Assembly: GCA_023055355.1 (NCBI GenBank)
Contig: JALJCS010000022.1
Location: 6,495,001-6,559,000 of the forward strand
Direction: 5' to 3'
From: Agelaius tricolor
Taxonomy: Eukaryota > Chordata > Aves > Passeriformes > Icteridae
Length of the DNA: 64,000 bases
The notes under the pieces were generated by a model. The model did no database searches, was not told the origin of the DNA, and was given only the letters and a program-made list of their open reading frames with translations. Position numbers and translations under genes: made by a program. Position 1 is the stretch's first letter. Each line of letters opens with the position of its first letter. Shown here piece by piece: positions 1 to 13,785 of this stretch.

Positions 1-3000
1 TGATTTCTGCTCTGCGGGGCAATAGTTACAGATCCAAGGAACATATTTCCAAAATGGTATGGCTGTGAGCAGCAGGATGAGAGATCAGAAGTAGACAGAA
101 GCCTAAGTCATAAGGCAGAGGAATTCTCAGATGCTTTTCTGTAACTTTTTCCATTGCTGTATTGCTCTTCTCAACTCTCATAGCACTTCTTTGTGACTTC
201 AGCAATATTTCTGGCACCACCTCAAACAAAGAGCTTCACAGATCTTACAAAAATTCAGCCCCCTTCACAGAAAACAGGGATTATCTCTAAGGTTTAGATT
301 GTCAGAAAAATGAAGAGGCTTGGCCAAGGTCACTGTGAGTACCTGCACTGAATCCAGTCCCCTCAAGCACCAGGATATGACCTGCTCCAGTTCCCTTAAA
401 GTATGGCCACACACCTGGGGTGCCATCAGAAATGACAGCACAGCTCATGCCGTGTTCTTCTCCATGGCAAAAAGACATCAGCAACTGGATAAAACCCACA
501 GCAATTTCTCAACACATGATGGAGAGAAGCACAGAAGCATCACAGTCAATGGGAAACTTGAGTGATTTGCATCTGCAGTGAGTGGATGATCATCACTGAA
601 AGGATGGTACTTTGAAATACATAGAAATATCACATCTCTCTCTACTGATGTATAAGGACTTTCAGGGTGGGGGTTACAGGCAGAATTACCAGCTCTTCCT
701 TCTTGCATGCACTTAACTGGATGATGAGATATGTTCTCCCTTCTTTTACTCCTAGACAATGGAACCCATTTTGCAGCAGCTCCTGGGCTGCCCCTGAGCA
801 GCACAGGCTCTCTCAGTTTGAAGGCTGCAACTCTGGTCTCAGCAATAAGCAAAGAGATGCTTTGAACACTGATCTGTTCCAACAGCAATTCAGTGGCAGC
901 AGGACAGCACTGAAAAGGGCTTCTTTTGGCAGGAGCCTGTGCCTTTCTTTGCAGACTGAAAGTCTCTTGCATTGCAGCAGTGTCTATCCTAGCTCATGAG
1001 AGCCCAGAGCCAAAAAATGAAACAGCTTGCAAAGCCCTCATTGAGGAAGCACATTCTTTGCAAAAGAGCTGCCAATTTTGCCTGACACCAAGGTCACTGA
1101 AAGGTAAATTACCATTAAACTAGATTATAAAAGCCATTCCTACTAATAACCACTGATCTCTGTCATGGTGCTACAATAACAACCTATGTCTACATCTAAT
1201 TACTTCATGTCTTGGCCTTATGAGGAAATGGGAAGACAGGCTCTGAATGAACTTTCATTCAAGTGTTTCAGTAACCACTGGATTGTATTAGACCTTTTAA
1301 TCTAAATTCAATTACTTATTTTATCAAGGTAGAGGGGCCCCAGCCACCGGACAAAGAACTGTAACGAGATATATACTAAAGGACAAACTCTTTCCTCTGC
1401 TGAGATGAGAGGTGAAAGATAAGGAGTATCATTTGCTAACAGGAAACTAAGGCATTGGGACATTAAGTGATTGGTCCAAGGGTATGGGCATATTCTTCAG
1501 CAGATCAGGAATATAAACTAGCTTTCCCACATCCCAGCCTGGGGATTGTGTTTCCAACCCCCCATCCATGGATCCCAAAGTGCTGAGAGATATTCCACCC
1601 TCCTGCCCAAAGCAGAGTCTGGGTTTGGTACTTCTGGATTCACCCCTCCCTCCTAGAAGGAGCTGGGCTAAGCTGCTGACAAACAACTCCATTCAGGCAC
1701 CAAGCAAATACCTGCAGTTTGTGCTGTGCCAAAATTCCTGCTCCAAAAATCTCAGAAACTCCAGAGGCAGTAGAAGTGGTAACAGCATTGTGAGCCATGA
1801 AAAAGCCAGCCCCAGGAGCAGAGGAGCTCCTGAGGGGTTCCTGAGGTACCTGCCCACACCCAGCCTCCCCAGCCTGCCTCCACCTTGCACTGCATCCCAT
1901 GGCAGCCTTTCAGCCTTTCCCACTTCCCACTGCCCAGCCCTGGCTGGCAGCACTGGGATTCCCCAGGGGCTGCTCTGGCAGACAGCAGTTCCTCTCTAGC
2001 CCTGCTCTCTTTCTTCCTTGGCTGCACAAGATGAATAGGGCAGCTGAGGAGCGTGCAGAGAGGACAGGCAGGCACAGAGGCAGCATTCAGCCTGCTGAAT
2101 AGCAAGTGCTGTCAGAGGAGCACCCAGCCCAGGCCTCCCTGGCTAATTTGGAGTTTTACAGTAACAGTTGGGCCTTGCAAGAGGGAAAAGTCACCCACGG
2201 TTACAGCTAGAGAAGGCCATTCTCCCCAGCTGTGAGGAAAGGCAGATGTGTGGATGGTGACAGCTGTAACAGCTGGATGACCCCTACACTGGGCCACCTT
2301 CCAGACCAGCAGAGCAGATCCTCCCTCAGACAAACCAGCCCTCCTCACCCTGCTGGCTGCAGGGCCGTGCAGGGGAGCAGGGAAGAAAAGGGAGCAGCAA
2401 TGCTTTGGCTCCTCTGCCCCGCTCCAGGTGCTGCTGGCTTTGGCAAGGCAGGGCAGGGAAGGACAGCTGGCAGATGGTTCATCCAAATACACTGAGAAGC
2501 AGCAACATCCCTGCTGAATCCCAGAGAGCTGCTCCTCTGGAAGGCAGCCCCATCCTACTGGAACCCCACCAGCATTCACCCAGGGCGATGAGCAGAATAA
2601 ACCAGGTGAGTGCAGACCAAGGCACTCAGGCTGAGTGAGACCAGGTTTGCCACCTTGGTTTAGACCATCAGAAAAAATTATTTTCTTCTCTTGCACTTGC
2701 ACCTGTATTGACTGGCTAGCCTTCCATCTTCTTGCTTTTCATGGGAAGAGAATAAAAAGCCCAGCCCACTGTTGTCCAGTTGAAAAGTTTTCTTTTACCC
2801 ACATAAAAATAATTATGAATATACAAATAATCGTAGAAGAAAAGAAATCTCCCCACAGCAAAATGAGAAGTGCTGTGTTTTTCAAAGGAAAACCCACAAA
2901 AACCCCTCTAAGCTTCTGGCAGACAATGAACTTTCTCATTGGAGAATCACTGCTAGATTAAACAAAAAGCGAAATTCATAATCCTGAGACAAGCTAAAAT

Positions 3001-3615
3001 CCCTCAAAATAAGAAAACTGTAAAACTGGAGAACTTCTCTCAGAGTCTCCCTAATAAGCCAGACAAGTGTCAGACAGCTATGACCACTGTCACAAAGCTG
3101 TCTGATTTTTAGACACAATGAGAGCTCACAGGGAAGAAAGAAAGAAATAAAACCCCACCCAGAGTGTTCTATTAATGCACCTAAAATCCAGCACTGCTTG
3201 GATTCACACTCTCCTTGGGAGCACTAGGCTGGTCTTTGTTGCAAAGCATGATTCATGGAAGGACAGAGGCAAACAATGTGTTTGGCTGGCTGTGGGCTGT
3301 GAACTGCACAGATGAACCCAAGCAGCTCTGCGTGGGCTGCTCTGGAAGTTTGAACAAGACTCGCATTGAGAAGGGGCAGCTCTAACCCAGGAACTCTGAA
3401 CTTTAACAAAACGGCAGCAGAAAATGCACACAAAGCTTTTTTCAGTGAGCTGAGCAAACAACAGACTCCTCTTCCCTCCACTGGAAGGTGGGAAACAGCA
3501 TCCAAGAAAAATTAAGGGAAAAAAAAAAGAAGGAAGGGAGAAGCAAAACATGAAAATTACCATGTCACACAGAGATTTTACTGAGCACACCCGCATTTAG
3601 TGCCATATTGATCTA
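1..3615. other. Non-coding stretch, nothing identified
   Basis: Mixed-composition sequence within the inferred AFAP1L2 intron. There are no splice-flanked coding segments, no RNA gene and no clear repeat family. Frames up to 196 codons (minus strand, 2112-2702) are chance frames with no domain. Confidence 0.5.
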
Positions 3616-3618
3616 TTA

Positions 3619-3671
3619 TATCATAGAAGTTTGGGTGGGAAAGGACCTTAAAGATCATCTGGTGTGCAACG
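3619..3671 (-). mobile_element. CR1 LINE 3'-end fragment
   Basis: The stretch from the ATCATAGAA-like word through GGACCTTAAAGATCATCTGG matches, from memory, the reverse complement of the conserved 3' end of avian CR1 retrotransposons. The element therefore lies on the minus strand. Only about 50 bases are recognisable. The expected continuation (AGTTCCAACCCC) is already diverged, so this is an old, severely truncated copy. Confidence 0.7.
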
Positions 3672-4226
3672 GAGGGTGTATGTTTGGCACTTCACAGCAA
3701 CACAGTGCTGTGCTTCTCTGCAAAGGGTCTCAGCCTTTCCATGACAGAGCAACTGGTGAGTCACTGGAGGTCCCCCACTGCCAAAGAAATTTGCTGGATG
3801 ACATCCCAGAGAAGCTGGCACCCCTTCCTTTGGAGCAGGCCCTGTTAGCTCACTGCCCATCAAACTCACAAGGTCCCCAAAGCTGTGCTAGGCTACAAAC
3901 TGCAGGTCTGTGCTCAGTGATGCTCACAGCCTCAGCAGATGGGATCATAGCACAGAGTGCCATGGAAAGCCATGCTGGGAGCTGGGGGGGATCAGAGAAG
4001 TGCCACATCCTCACTGTGCAGGGCACCAGGTCACACACAAGTTGTACAACACAGTAACTCCTGCTGGGACAGAACCCAGCCAGGAAAACAGAAAGGAAGC
4101 AACTAAAGAAGCATCAGTGCAGTAGTCAAGAGGGTAAGGAATGATCCATCCAAATTAAGATGTCAACTAAAAAAAGTTGGACCAAGTCAGGCAGGGTAGG
4201 ACATTAAAGACAACACTGTTTTTAAG

Positions 4227-4262
4227 GTAAATACCCCCAGAGCAGGGCCTGGGGGTATTTAC
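4227..4262. repeat. Perfect 14-bp inverted repeat with 8-base loop
   Basis: The arm GTAAATACCCCCAG at 4227-4240 is followed by the loop AGCAGGGC and the exact reverse complement at 4249-4262. The stem can be extended by three pairs (AAG with CTT) across a one-base bulge. It is too short for an ordinary microRNA precursor and has no terminator role in a vertebrate intron. No function is assigned. Confidence 0.85.
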
Positions 4263-7200
4263 ACTTTCCCAGTGGGGAGAAAAACAATCCCAACAATTTT
4301 TACAAAGCAGAACTCACATCTGCTGCCAAGCCCCAGAGCTGAATCCTAGACAGAGACACCTTTTCCTGTGAGGCTGCCTCCACTGATTCCCTTCTGTCCC
4401 CACGATCTTTTCTGCTGCTTTTCCCCCTTACTCCTTCAGTTTCCAGCTAAGGTTGGTGGTTGGCTGGTTTGGGTTTTCTCTGCCTTGTGAAGGGCTGCTC
4501 TCCTCTCCATCACTCTATAGGGATGACTTCACTGGAGGGGTTGGTGACCATCTGACCTGCACTCAAAGCTCATCTGCTGTTTGCTGGCCAATGCCATGCA
4601 CAGCTGTGCCCAGGAAGGGGCTACCAAGAAGTGGCTGATCAGATGGAACAGCTGCCTTCAAGAAAAAGAAATACAAAAACCACTCAACCAAATGCCACAA
4701 GCACACAGGGCTCCACTGCTGGAACCTTGTGCAAGAAGGCATCCCACAGCTCAGCACAGCCTTGCTCTGCCCTGCCTTAGAGCAGCCTTTGCTCCATCAA
4801 TGGGGCCACGTGCTCCCTGCACCTCACCTCAGCTCTTTGCCAAGGCTCCTGGAGCATGGTTTTAGTCAAAATGCTGTGGCAGCCGTTGCCTCATCCCTGT
4901 GCAGAGGAAAGCACATTTCCATCCCTGTGCACATGACAGAGCAGCAGCAGGACAGAGGCACACAACAGCCCCCAGTGCCTGCTGAGCCCACAGCCACAGC
5001 ACCTCCTTCCCATGCAGAAAGGAAGCCTGGCATATCTCATTCCTAAAGCAGAGAGGGAGAAATGCAAGGTCCTGCAGAGATTAACTCTCACAAGGATGGT
5101 GAACAACAGCCCTGGAACAACACCCGTGGTTTGTGCCACTTCAGTACAAATAAAGGAGGTTAACTGCCAAATATATTTTGGGATGGATTTCTCTCTCCCA
5201 GGCAAGACACAAATTGAAGGAAGCTGCCAGATACACATTGGGTTATGCTGTTTTTTTTTAAGAGAGGACAAGCACACACACACACCCTCCCAAGGCCTCA
5301 TATCAAAGCATTTTCCCACCATTCTCTGTTGATTTAATGGCATCATTTCTCCAATGAACAATAGGAACACAGCAGAAGAGGAAAGCAATTATGTTTGAGA
5401 AAGCAAAAGCAAGAGCTCTGGGGTCAGAGAGAAAGACAGACACATAGCCCTGGAGTCCCCAGTCTTTCCTTGCTGTTTCCTCTGCAGAAAGGGCTTTTTG
5501 AGCCACGCTGCCCACAAGAGCCAGGGCTGGGCCTCTGGAAAGCAGAATGACCACACCAGGATATTGCACCACTGCAGGGGCACAACAGGATTTTTAAGCA
5601 TCTTGAGTGTATCAGGGTAGGCTGGCAGAGCCTACAGCAACATCATTATTGATTGCTAGATTTCTTTCTTAATAATCTTGCTCAATCCCTTGTCCAGCAT
5701 GCAGTCCTTATCCATCCTCCTCAAGGTAATCTGGAAGCCCAAACTCCAAGAGGGAGGATCATGCAGCTGAGTCACTGAGCAGTGTTGATGGAGCAATGTG
5801 CAAACCAGAGATTTTTTCCTCTGAAAATCTGGTGTTTTAATTATCAGCAGAGAAAAGTGATAAAATCCCCAATACCAATTCTCCCCCCCGAAAAAATCCT
5901 CCCCACTCCCACAAAATTCCCCCATCTACAGACATCCCTAAGGACCAGAGTTCACACTCCTCCCTAGTAAGATTCAAAGCAAACCAGTGCTCACTACACT
6001 TCAGTTTAGGGTTAAGGAGCATAGAAAGACAAGCTTTAGTAATTCTACAAAGAGGTCAGACTACAAACCCTCTCCTGCCATGAGTCACCACTGCTCAGGG
6101 AGCACCTCCCAACAGGGATCCAACATCTGCCACCAAGGGAGCCACAGCTCCCACCCACCACTCCCCCAGGTGCCAGGGCAAGGCACACCTGCCAGGTGAC
6201 CTGGGGACATTCCTCACTCTGGCATTCAGGAGATGCCACCTTTACTCCTCTCCCACACCTCCAAAATGATATTTCACTAAGCCAGGGTGGCAGAGCAGCC
6301 TCCCAGGAACAGGCAGCTCCCCTGTTTGCTGTGGATTACCAAGGCAGCTGGGCACCACATGAAATGTCACAAGACACATGTGCCCTGTTAGGAAACACCA
6401 GTCTTGTCCTAATGCTGCAGGGATGCCCAGAGAAAGAGGCTCTGCCCTGCTTCACACCCCAAACACCACTTTCATCACTCAACAGGTTTTCAAATGGGAT
6501 TGAAATCTCTGGTACCAATTTTTTTATCTGTGTTATTAATCCCTGTTGCCAAGAAACTCCCAAATACATTTTCTCCATGGAGCTTCTTTATCCAATACTC
6601 ATAAAAACAATCATTGGTGGCCTTGAGAAAAACAAGTGTCACTCATGGAGAGGATGCTCAGAAGAGAACCTCTCCCAGGCCACCCAATTTCTGCAATGGC
6701 TGCACACACACTAAATTTCCAACACAGGCCCATCCATGTGACAGAAATGTGTCCTACCAAAACACAGGTGGAGACACATGAGCTCCCACTTGTCCCCTGC
6801 AGATGCAGGCCCCACTGGTGTGATCTGACTCACGGAGAACAGACCAGAGAAGCCACAGACATTTCCCTGCTGAGATGAACAACTGCAGTGACCAGATGGA
6901 GGGTTCCTGGTTTGACTCATGGTGACAGCCCTGCTCCCCTGCCCATGGATGCTTTACTGCATGGGGGAACCTCTTATAAGGCAGAGGTAAGCACCCAAAA
7001 TTCTGCCAAGAGCAAGCCTTGGTCAAAAAACTTTGATTTACCATCTGCACCCTGAGCTTGAGCTCATCTCCAGCAGCAGCAAGTCAGGCTCACAGAGATG
7101 CCCTGCAGGAAAAGGAGGCTCAGGACAAGACCACCCCATGGCACCTGTGCCACCCTCCCCAGCAGAGCCTGGCAGGAGCCCAGGGGGGCTGATGCAGTGG

Positions 7201-10200
7201 AAAACCAGGACAATGATCTGCATTTCTTCTTTATTTTCATGTGAGTTGGAAAGCTTCTCCCCCCTCCTATCCTGACTGTGAGGCATGGGAAATGAAAGAC
7301 AGCTCTTAAACCAGCAAAACAACCATTTAGGGGATAAAAAAGATTTTCTTACTTTGTCTGTCTTGCACTTTGTTTACATGAATGAGAGCCAGTTATCCAG
7401 ACTGGGAACAATACTCTGAATTAAACCTCTGAAACCCATTACATAAATATGCCAAAAGTATCACTAATCCTATCACAGATTTAAAAGTTAGATCATTATT
7501 TTCATTTACCATCTCAGCAGAAAATTTGTGACAAGAAACTGCTGAGGAACGAGTTCAAGTCTTTCCAGCAAATTCAGCTTCCTTGGAGCTTTTCTAAATG
7601 CACTTTTGACTCTTTCATCCCCCTCTTAACACACTTTGGAGGCATCCCTGTAGCTTGGCTATAAGCTAGCCATGCTGGCATTTCTCTTTCCTCAGCATTA
7701 CATGTTAATAAACACTTTTGTCACCCCTGGAACCCGGGGATCCTTTGTGGAGCTGTGGTTTGGGAGCAGCAGCTCCCTGCAGCTGGGGCAGGCCACACCA
7801 GCCTCCCTCCAAACCACACTGCTGTGCTTTCCATCCACAAAATGAATGGAATATAGCCCAGCACTGGCACTAGTGAGTTAATAACCTGTAATGAGAGCAA
7901 TAACTTGAGGAACTCTCTGTTTGCTCGGCGCTAAGGGCAGCCTGGCCAGCCCAACACCCTCAGGTCAGGACATCAGGAGCATCCTGCATGCAGGAGCTGC
8001 CCTCAAGACAGTTTTCTAGCACTCACAGGCATAGAGAGATGCACATCCTCACCAGGGCCAGCTGGAAAGGCACAGCCAGCCCTTCCTGCTCTGCAGAGAA
8101 AACTGCTGCCCATTCAACTTGAGGGCCCAGAGAAAAAGAGGAGCAGAACATCTTGGACATGGCTCAGGAGAGATCCTAGGCTGCCACTGCAAACCTCTAC
8201 TCAACCTTTGGTCTTTCCTTCCACCAATTCTGGGATTAAGCCCCAGCCCCAAAAGCAAAGTCACAGAGCCTTTCAATGTTCTCAGGCTAAGAGAAACACA
8301 AGGATTGCTTCTGTTTGGGCTTGTTGCAATTCCCTTTGCTTTATTGCTATCTGCCCAGCATTTCTAAGAAAGAATCAGGCAGGTAAAGGAAGGACAAATG
8401 ACTGGGAAAACACTCCCCATTTCTAGGACTAGGCATATTTTGTTGCAGGAGACAGTGAAAACAATAAAAAAGTGTGGGCATTTATAAGATAAAATACCAA
8501 TACAGTTGATTTAACTTGTTTGTTTCAGGAAAAAAGACAAAAAACAGAGAGGGCAGGAGAATCCCTGGGGCAGTTGTCCTCTCATCCTTACTGCCAAGGT
8601 GGTGGATGCTTAACTGAAGGGATTTGAATTCATCTTCTCTGGAGGCTGCTTCACTTACTCATGTTGCTACAGAGGGTAAAAAGCACCAGCTCTCCCACCT
8701 CAAAGAACAACTGGGATTTCTACCATGTGTCTCTTTTGGTTCCCCTGAAAAGCTTCTACATGTTGTGGGGCCTTCATCCCTCACCTTTGGTTACAAAGAA
8801 AGCCAGACAATCGTTTGTTTCTCCCAAAAGAAGTTTCTTTCAGGCACTCGCCCCAGTTTCTCTCACACTGACACCAGGAGGAGTTTGCTACCACCCCACA
8901 CCCACCTGTGTGACAAACTGGCCAAAGGGGAGAAGGGCCTGGCCTGGCAGCCAGGGGGAAAGGTGGAAAGGGCAGGGAGCAGTGACCAGCTCCATCTCAG
9001 CCTTCAGCAGGGACATCTGTCACAGCCACCTGGGCAAGCTGCTAAGCAGGTCACACACTGCACAAGCTGCAGGCAAAAAACACAGGCACAAGAACTGCCA
9101 AGCTCTCAAGGGCTGCTCAGGCCATCAAACTCCCTCCTCATGGCATTCAAGAAATGTACACTCTAAATTTCCTCTCTATTTTGAGTAACACCTGCCTGAA
9201 ATTTCCATGTGGGACATGCCAACTTATGCTTCTACAAATTGCCCCTCCTGAGGGGCAAGGAAAGTGCAGGAAACTGTTTCAGAGATGTAGAAAACAAATC
9301 CTTTCAGCAGCAAAATAATACATTTCATTTTCCCTACCCATGATTATCCATCCTTATCCAGAGCTCTTTGGAGGTAGTGCTCCAGCACATTTCACCCACA
9401 TCCTTTGTGCTCAGGTGCTGGGAACAGCACAGGCCCAGCAGCTCTGCCTCTCTGCTACTGTAAGGAAATCCAGCAAATTGCACACTCAGCTTGGGCAACG
9501 CTTGGCTCGTCCTGCAAACCTGAAAAGGCTCCTGTGCATTAAATATTCCAGAGATTTTGTAAAAGTCCACTTTCTTCACTTGCCCTTCATCACAGGCAGC
9601 CTCTTAGGCCAAAGCACATGACTCCAGCAATGGGGCTGATATCAGAGCCGTGGCAGAGATGCACTCAGCACTCACTGATGCTCAGACTGGTTCCACCAAG
9701 ATGTATTTCCTCCCCTAACTCACCTCTCTGCCCCCAGACCTCTGCTTGCACCTCGGCCATCACACTTTGCAGCTTTCCTGCCCTGTGTGAGGTGCCTGCA
9801 GGAACTTGCTCTCCTGGCTGCCACAAGGCACTCTGCCTTCCTCACATGAGTCAGCAGGCAGCAACAGGAAAGCAGTTCTTTGTGCTTGGAAAAGAATTGA
9901 GTGATTTTGAAGCAGTGGAATGTTTTGGACTAGTTAGCTGACCGACAGCATGAGAGCTTCAGAAGAGGCTGCATTATGAGAAGCAAACTTCAAAAGGATA
10001 AGTGACAAGGCCAGAGTGTTTGTGGTGCCTGAGGAAGTAATTAGAATTTAAAAGGGACAAAGATTGGATGAGTACACTAGGCTAAGAAAGATGAACTGCT
10101 GCCAAAAAAGTTTCTTTTGCTTTCCCAGCTCCCTCTAGCCCACATTAGAAATGCAGTTTCATGAATACCTCTGTCTCAAAACATTTTTACAAAAAACCCT

Positions 10201-12142
10201 TGCAGTTGTTGAAAACATGAGAAAGATGCCACCATCAAAAGCTAGGTGCCTCCTGCTCCCATTTCTCTTCTCAGCTTATTAATGGCTGTCTTGCTTTCAT
10301 CATTCCCAAAGAGGAGAGGGTTTCTGCAGACTGCAAACCCCTCAGAGATAAGACATTTCTTAGACAAGGCGTTTTGTATACAGCACAGTTTATCTTCCTT
10401 CATCGAAGGGTTGGATTTTTTTTTTTTCTTTTTAAGCAAAGGCTTCAAAGGCTTGCAGGGTTGGTGAGCACTGCTGTCTGCTCTGCTGGTGAGTGACCTG
10501 CCAGGTCAGGAGCACAGCTCCAACTGGAGAGGTGTGATGTTAGCCAGAGATCAAACTGCACACAGAACTCGGTGGTTTCTAGTCACCGAGGATCATTGCT
10601 GAATTTCTGCTGCTTTCAGATCCCTGCTATGCGATCTTTGAACTGGTGATTCAAACAAATGCAAGGCTGAAACACAACAGAAATGTCTGTTCTGGTTTTC
10701 CCCAAAAAGCTGAAGCAGCTCACAACAAACTCAGCATTTAGCCCCTTCCACCAGGAAGTCTCAACACTTCTGGGAAAGCAAAGGCCAAAGCTAGAGGTCT
10801 GCAATAAACTCCAGGGGCAGAAGTGCAGCCTTGGAGTGAAGCCAAAGTTGGTGATCCACCAGGGCCTTTTCTCCCCAGCACCTGCTCTCTACCTGAAGAC
10901 GTGAATTCCCCATTTCCTTGAACTTTTTCCCTACAGTAGAGACTCAACAGCTCATATTCAAACAGTGACAGAGACAAGTGAAATGAGTCACCATCTCTCC
11001 CAAATCAGGCAGAGCCCTGTTGTGTGCCCAGGTGCAGGTGAGAGATGGTGAGTCAGGCTTGAGGAATGAGCTCCAGCAGCACACCTGGCACAGCCCAACC
11101 ACCCCATTCCCAGCTCGGTGGGTCACTGCAGCTGAGGCTCTCCAATTGCTCATCTGTCAAGAGGGCAAGGAAAAAAGATTGCTGGGAGTTTGGCAGGCGT
11201 AAACAGTCTTCCAGTAACACTCTGAGGAAGCTCACAGGATGTCACAACACAAAGTATTTACTGAAAATTGTCTCAGCATTCAAACGTTCTTTATGTATTT
11301 AGTTCAAGCTGTGTTGGATTCCATCTGCCTCAGGCTTGTGGGTGCAACCATAATCTCAACAGAATAAAAGTTTTCACCCTATGATGTCACTTATGCCCAC
11401 AGGTTTCATGGGGACTTTCTTTCCCAAGCTCCTGACTCAGTTTTGAGGGAAAAAGAATGATCTTTGTACAAATGCAGCTACTCCTCACAAGAAGGTCTAC
11501 AAAGGGTGCCACACTTTGGGACACAGCAGCAGCCTGGCAAAGCTTCTTGCTGTAGAAGTGAAGACACCAGTTCAACACTTGCTCCAGGAGGTATCAATGG
11601 TCCCATGAGCCTGGCCCATACAGAGGCAGCCACATGGGTGTTTGAGCCATGAATCAAAGGCAGTTGGACACCCAGCTCCCCCTGCTCTCCTGTGTGGTCA
11701 GTGCCAGGATTTGGGTGTCAGCTGAATGGGCTGAGCTGGTCTTCCTGGCCTCTTGCACTTGCATGGGAGTTGGAAGGTTGGTTTAGAATATGAAAGGAAC
11801 ATTCCTCTGAGAACACAGAAATGCCTGGAGGACACAGGAGAACTGCTGTAGTGCTGGGCAGCCACCACAGATATCACTGGAGCTGTACCCTCATCTCACA
11901 GAGATCTGTGCAGCCCCACTGAAGCTTACCAGAGTTTGAATGTAAGCCCAGAGAAGGATACTCCTCCATATGGAAACTCCAGGTTCATGCAGGCACAGAT
12001 GGACAGTACAGAAATTTCCCAGCTCACATTAGATGCAGATGTCCAGCTCTGGGGATTCCAAAACACCAGAGAAAAACCAAGATGAAAGCAAAACAAATGC
12101 AAGCTGCACTTTATTGAAACAGGAAACCGCAAACCGCTCCAC
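4263..12142. other. Non-coding stretch, nothing identified
   Basis: Inferred AFAP1L2 intron sequence. It has a short CA run near 5272-5284 and small A/T homopolymers, but no recognisable exon, RNA gene or mobile element. The overlapping plus-strand frames at 8624-9188 (180 and 175 codons) show no domain and are treated as chance. Confidence 0.5.
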
Positions 12143-12163
12143 GTTCAATGGGAAGCCCAAACT
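12143..12163. repeat. 21-base word shared with 17121-17141, copy A
   Basis: This stretch, beginning GTTCAATGGGAAGCC and ending CAAACT, is identical over 21 bases to 17121-17141 in the same orientation. A few flanking bases on the right also match. It may be the best-preserved core of two copies of an old, otherwise eroded repeat. I cannot name a family. Confidence 0.6.
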
Positions 12164-13747
12164 CTGGGATTCTGTTTGTTTTGAACCATAAACCCCACCA
12201 GGCTAGTGGAGCCCTCCTCAAGGGTGGGAGGGACTGAGGACCAAAACCAAGCTCACATTGGGCTGCACCACAGGCAGCTCCTCTGCACACTAGCACCAGC
12301 TCCTCTGGAGCTGCTCTCCCATTTCCTCCCATTTAAGTCATTCCCTATACATACATTATACATGCTGCTGGTGCTCCTAGGGGTAGGAGTCCCTGCAAAA
12401 CTCAGTGACCTCTGAGGCTCAGGCCAGGGGACCTGAGTTTCCTGGACACTACCATCACCACAAAGGCTGGTTTTGATCAGAAATACCAGCCAGGACCTGA
12501 GGAACTTTCATGAAAAAATACTTCTGTGCACCTTCAGTAAGAAAAAATACACAAAAAACCCCAAACCATCACTGTCCTGATGGGCCAGGATGCAGAAAAA
12601 TCTACTTGTTGTGTGAGAGAATAAATACCAGGATCAGACTTCTTCATGCCAGTAGAGCTCCCCTGGGTGAGATTCATGAGGGCAGCTCCAGTGACTCCAT
12701 CCCAGAGGGGTGCTACAAAGCCCTCACAGCTCCTGTTAACTGCACTAGCAGACTGAGTTTATGGCCTTTGCATTTGCCCAAAAAGCCCAGAGTAGCTGGG
12801 AATTACCAGACATAGCCACTGAAGACTGAAAACCAGTGCTGAAAAACAAACAACACCCAAACCAGGAATCACAAGGCAACCTTGAACTTCTTTTTGGAAA
12901 TATTTAGGCAGGATGTCTTGCTGAGCTGACACATCTGGTTTCCAGAAGGACTTCAGCTGGGAGCTGTGCTGGACTAAAACTTTTCAGGATGCCACGAGAA
13001 GTGGGAAATGAGGAGCCTGGATTCTCATTTCAGCAAGAAATGAGGCTTTCAGCAAGAGGAGGAGATGGAGTTAGAAGCCTCAAGGGGACAATTCCCATGG
13101 CTATCCCTGCCCAGCAGGGACTTGGACATAACTTGAAGCAAAGTCCTCTATTCCCTGCATGTACCAAGTACAGTGGGAAGGTGATGTTAAGGCTGTGTTC
13201 AACTCATCTACTTCCCCTAATCCATCACTAACAATCCATCTTCTGGCAACTCAGAAGGGCAGACCTGTACAAGCATGGGTGTGATTGACTTACTGATGGC
13301 CCTGGTCCAACTAAAGATGTCAAGCACATGGTTACCCCCATCCCTTCACAGCACATCCTTGAATTCACTCTGAAGCAAGGCTGTGGTGGGTTCTGAGCCC
13401 ATGCTCAGGCTGGGGGAGGGATGTCTCAGCAGCAGAGCAGGCAGGAGCATGCCTGTGCTTAGTCAGTTTAAAACCTCCCAAAGCATCCACCCAGCTACAG
13501 AGAGGAGAGGAGCTCCTGAGATGTACACAGAGCTCATTCCTAGCATATTTCACCTTCCAGTACAGGCAGGAAGCAGGATCCAAATTTTCAATAGGACAAA
13601 AATATCTCTTCTTTCCCTTGCTATACAAAGCGTGGATTAGGAGCACCAACCAGGTGCCAGGTGACAAAACCAGCTGGTACTTGCAACAACACAGCCCATC
13701 TTGCACACCTCCCATTCAAACAGCATCCCTTCTGCAAAAAGGGGAGA

Positions 13748-13785
13748 GTCTCTTGCTTTGTAATTTGTCTCTTGCTTTGTAATTT
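13748..13785. repeat. Tandem duplication, 19-bp unit x2
   Basis: The unit GTCTCTTGCTTTGTAATTT occurs twice back to back at 13748-13766 and 13767-13785, with a degenerate third start after it. A short local duplication in intron sequence. Confidence 0.85.
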
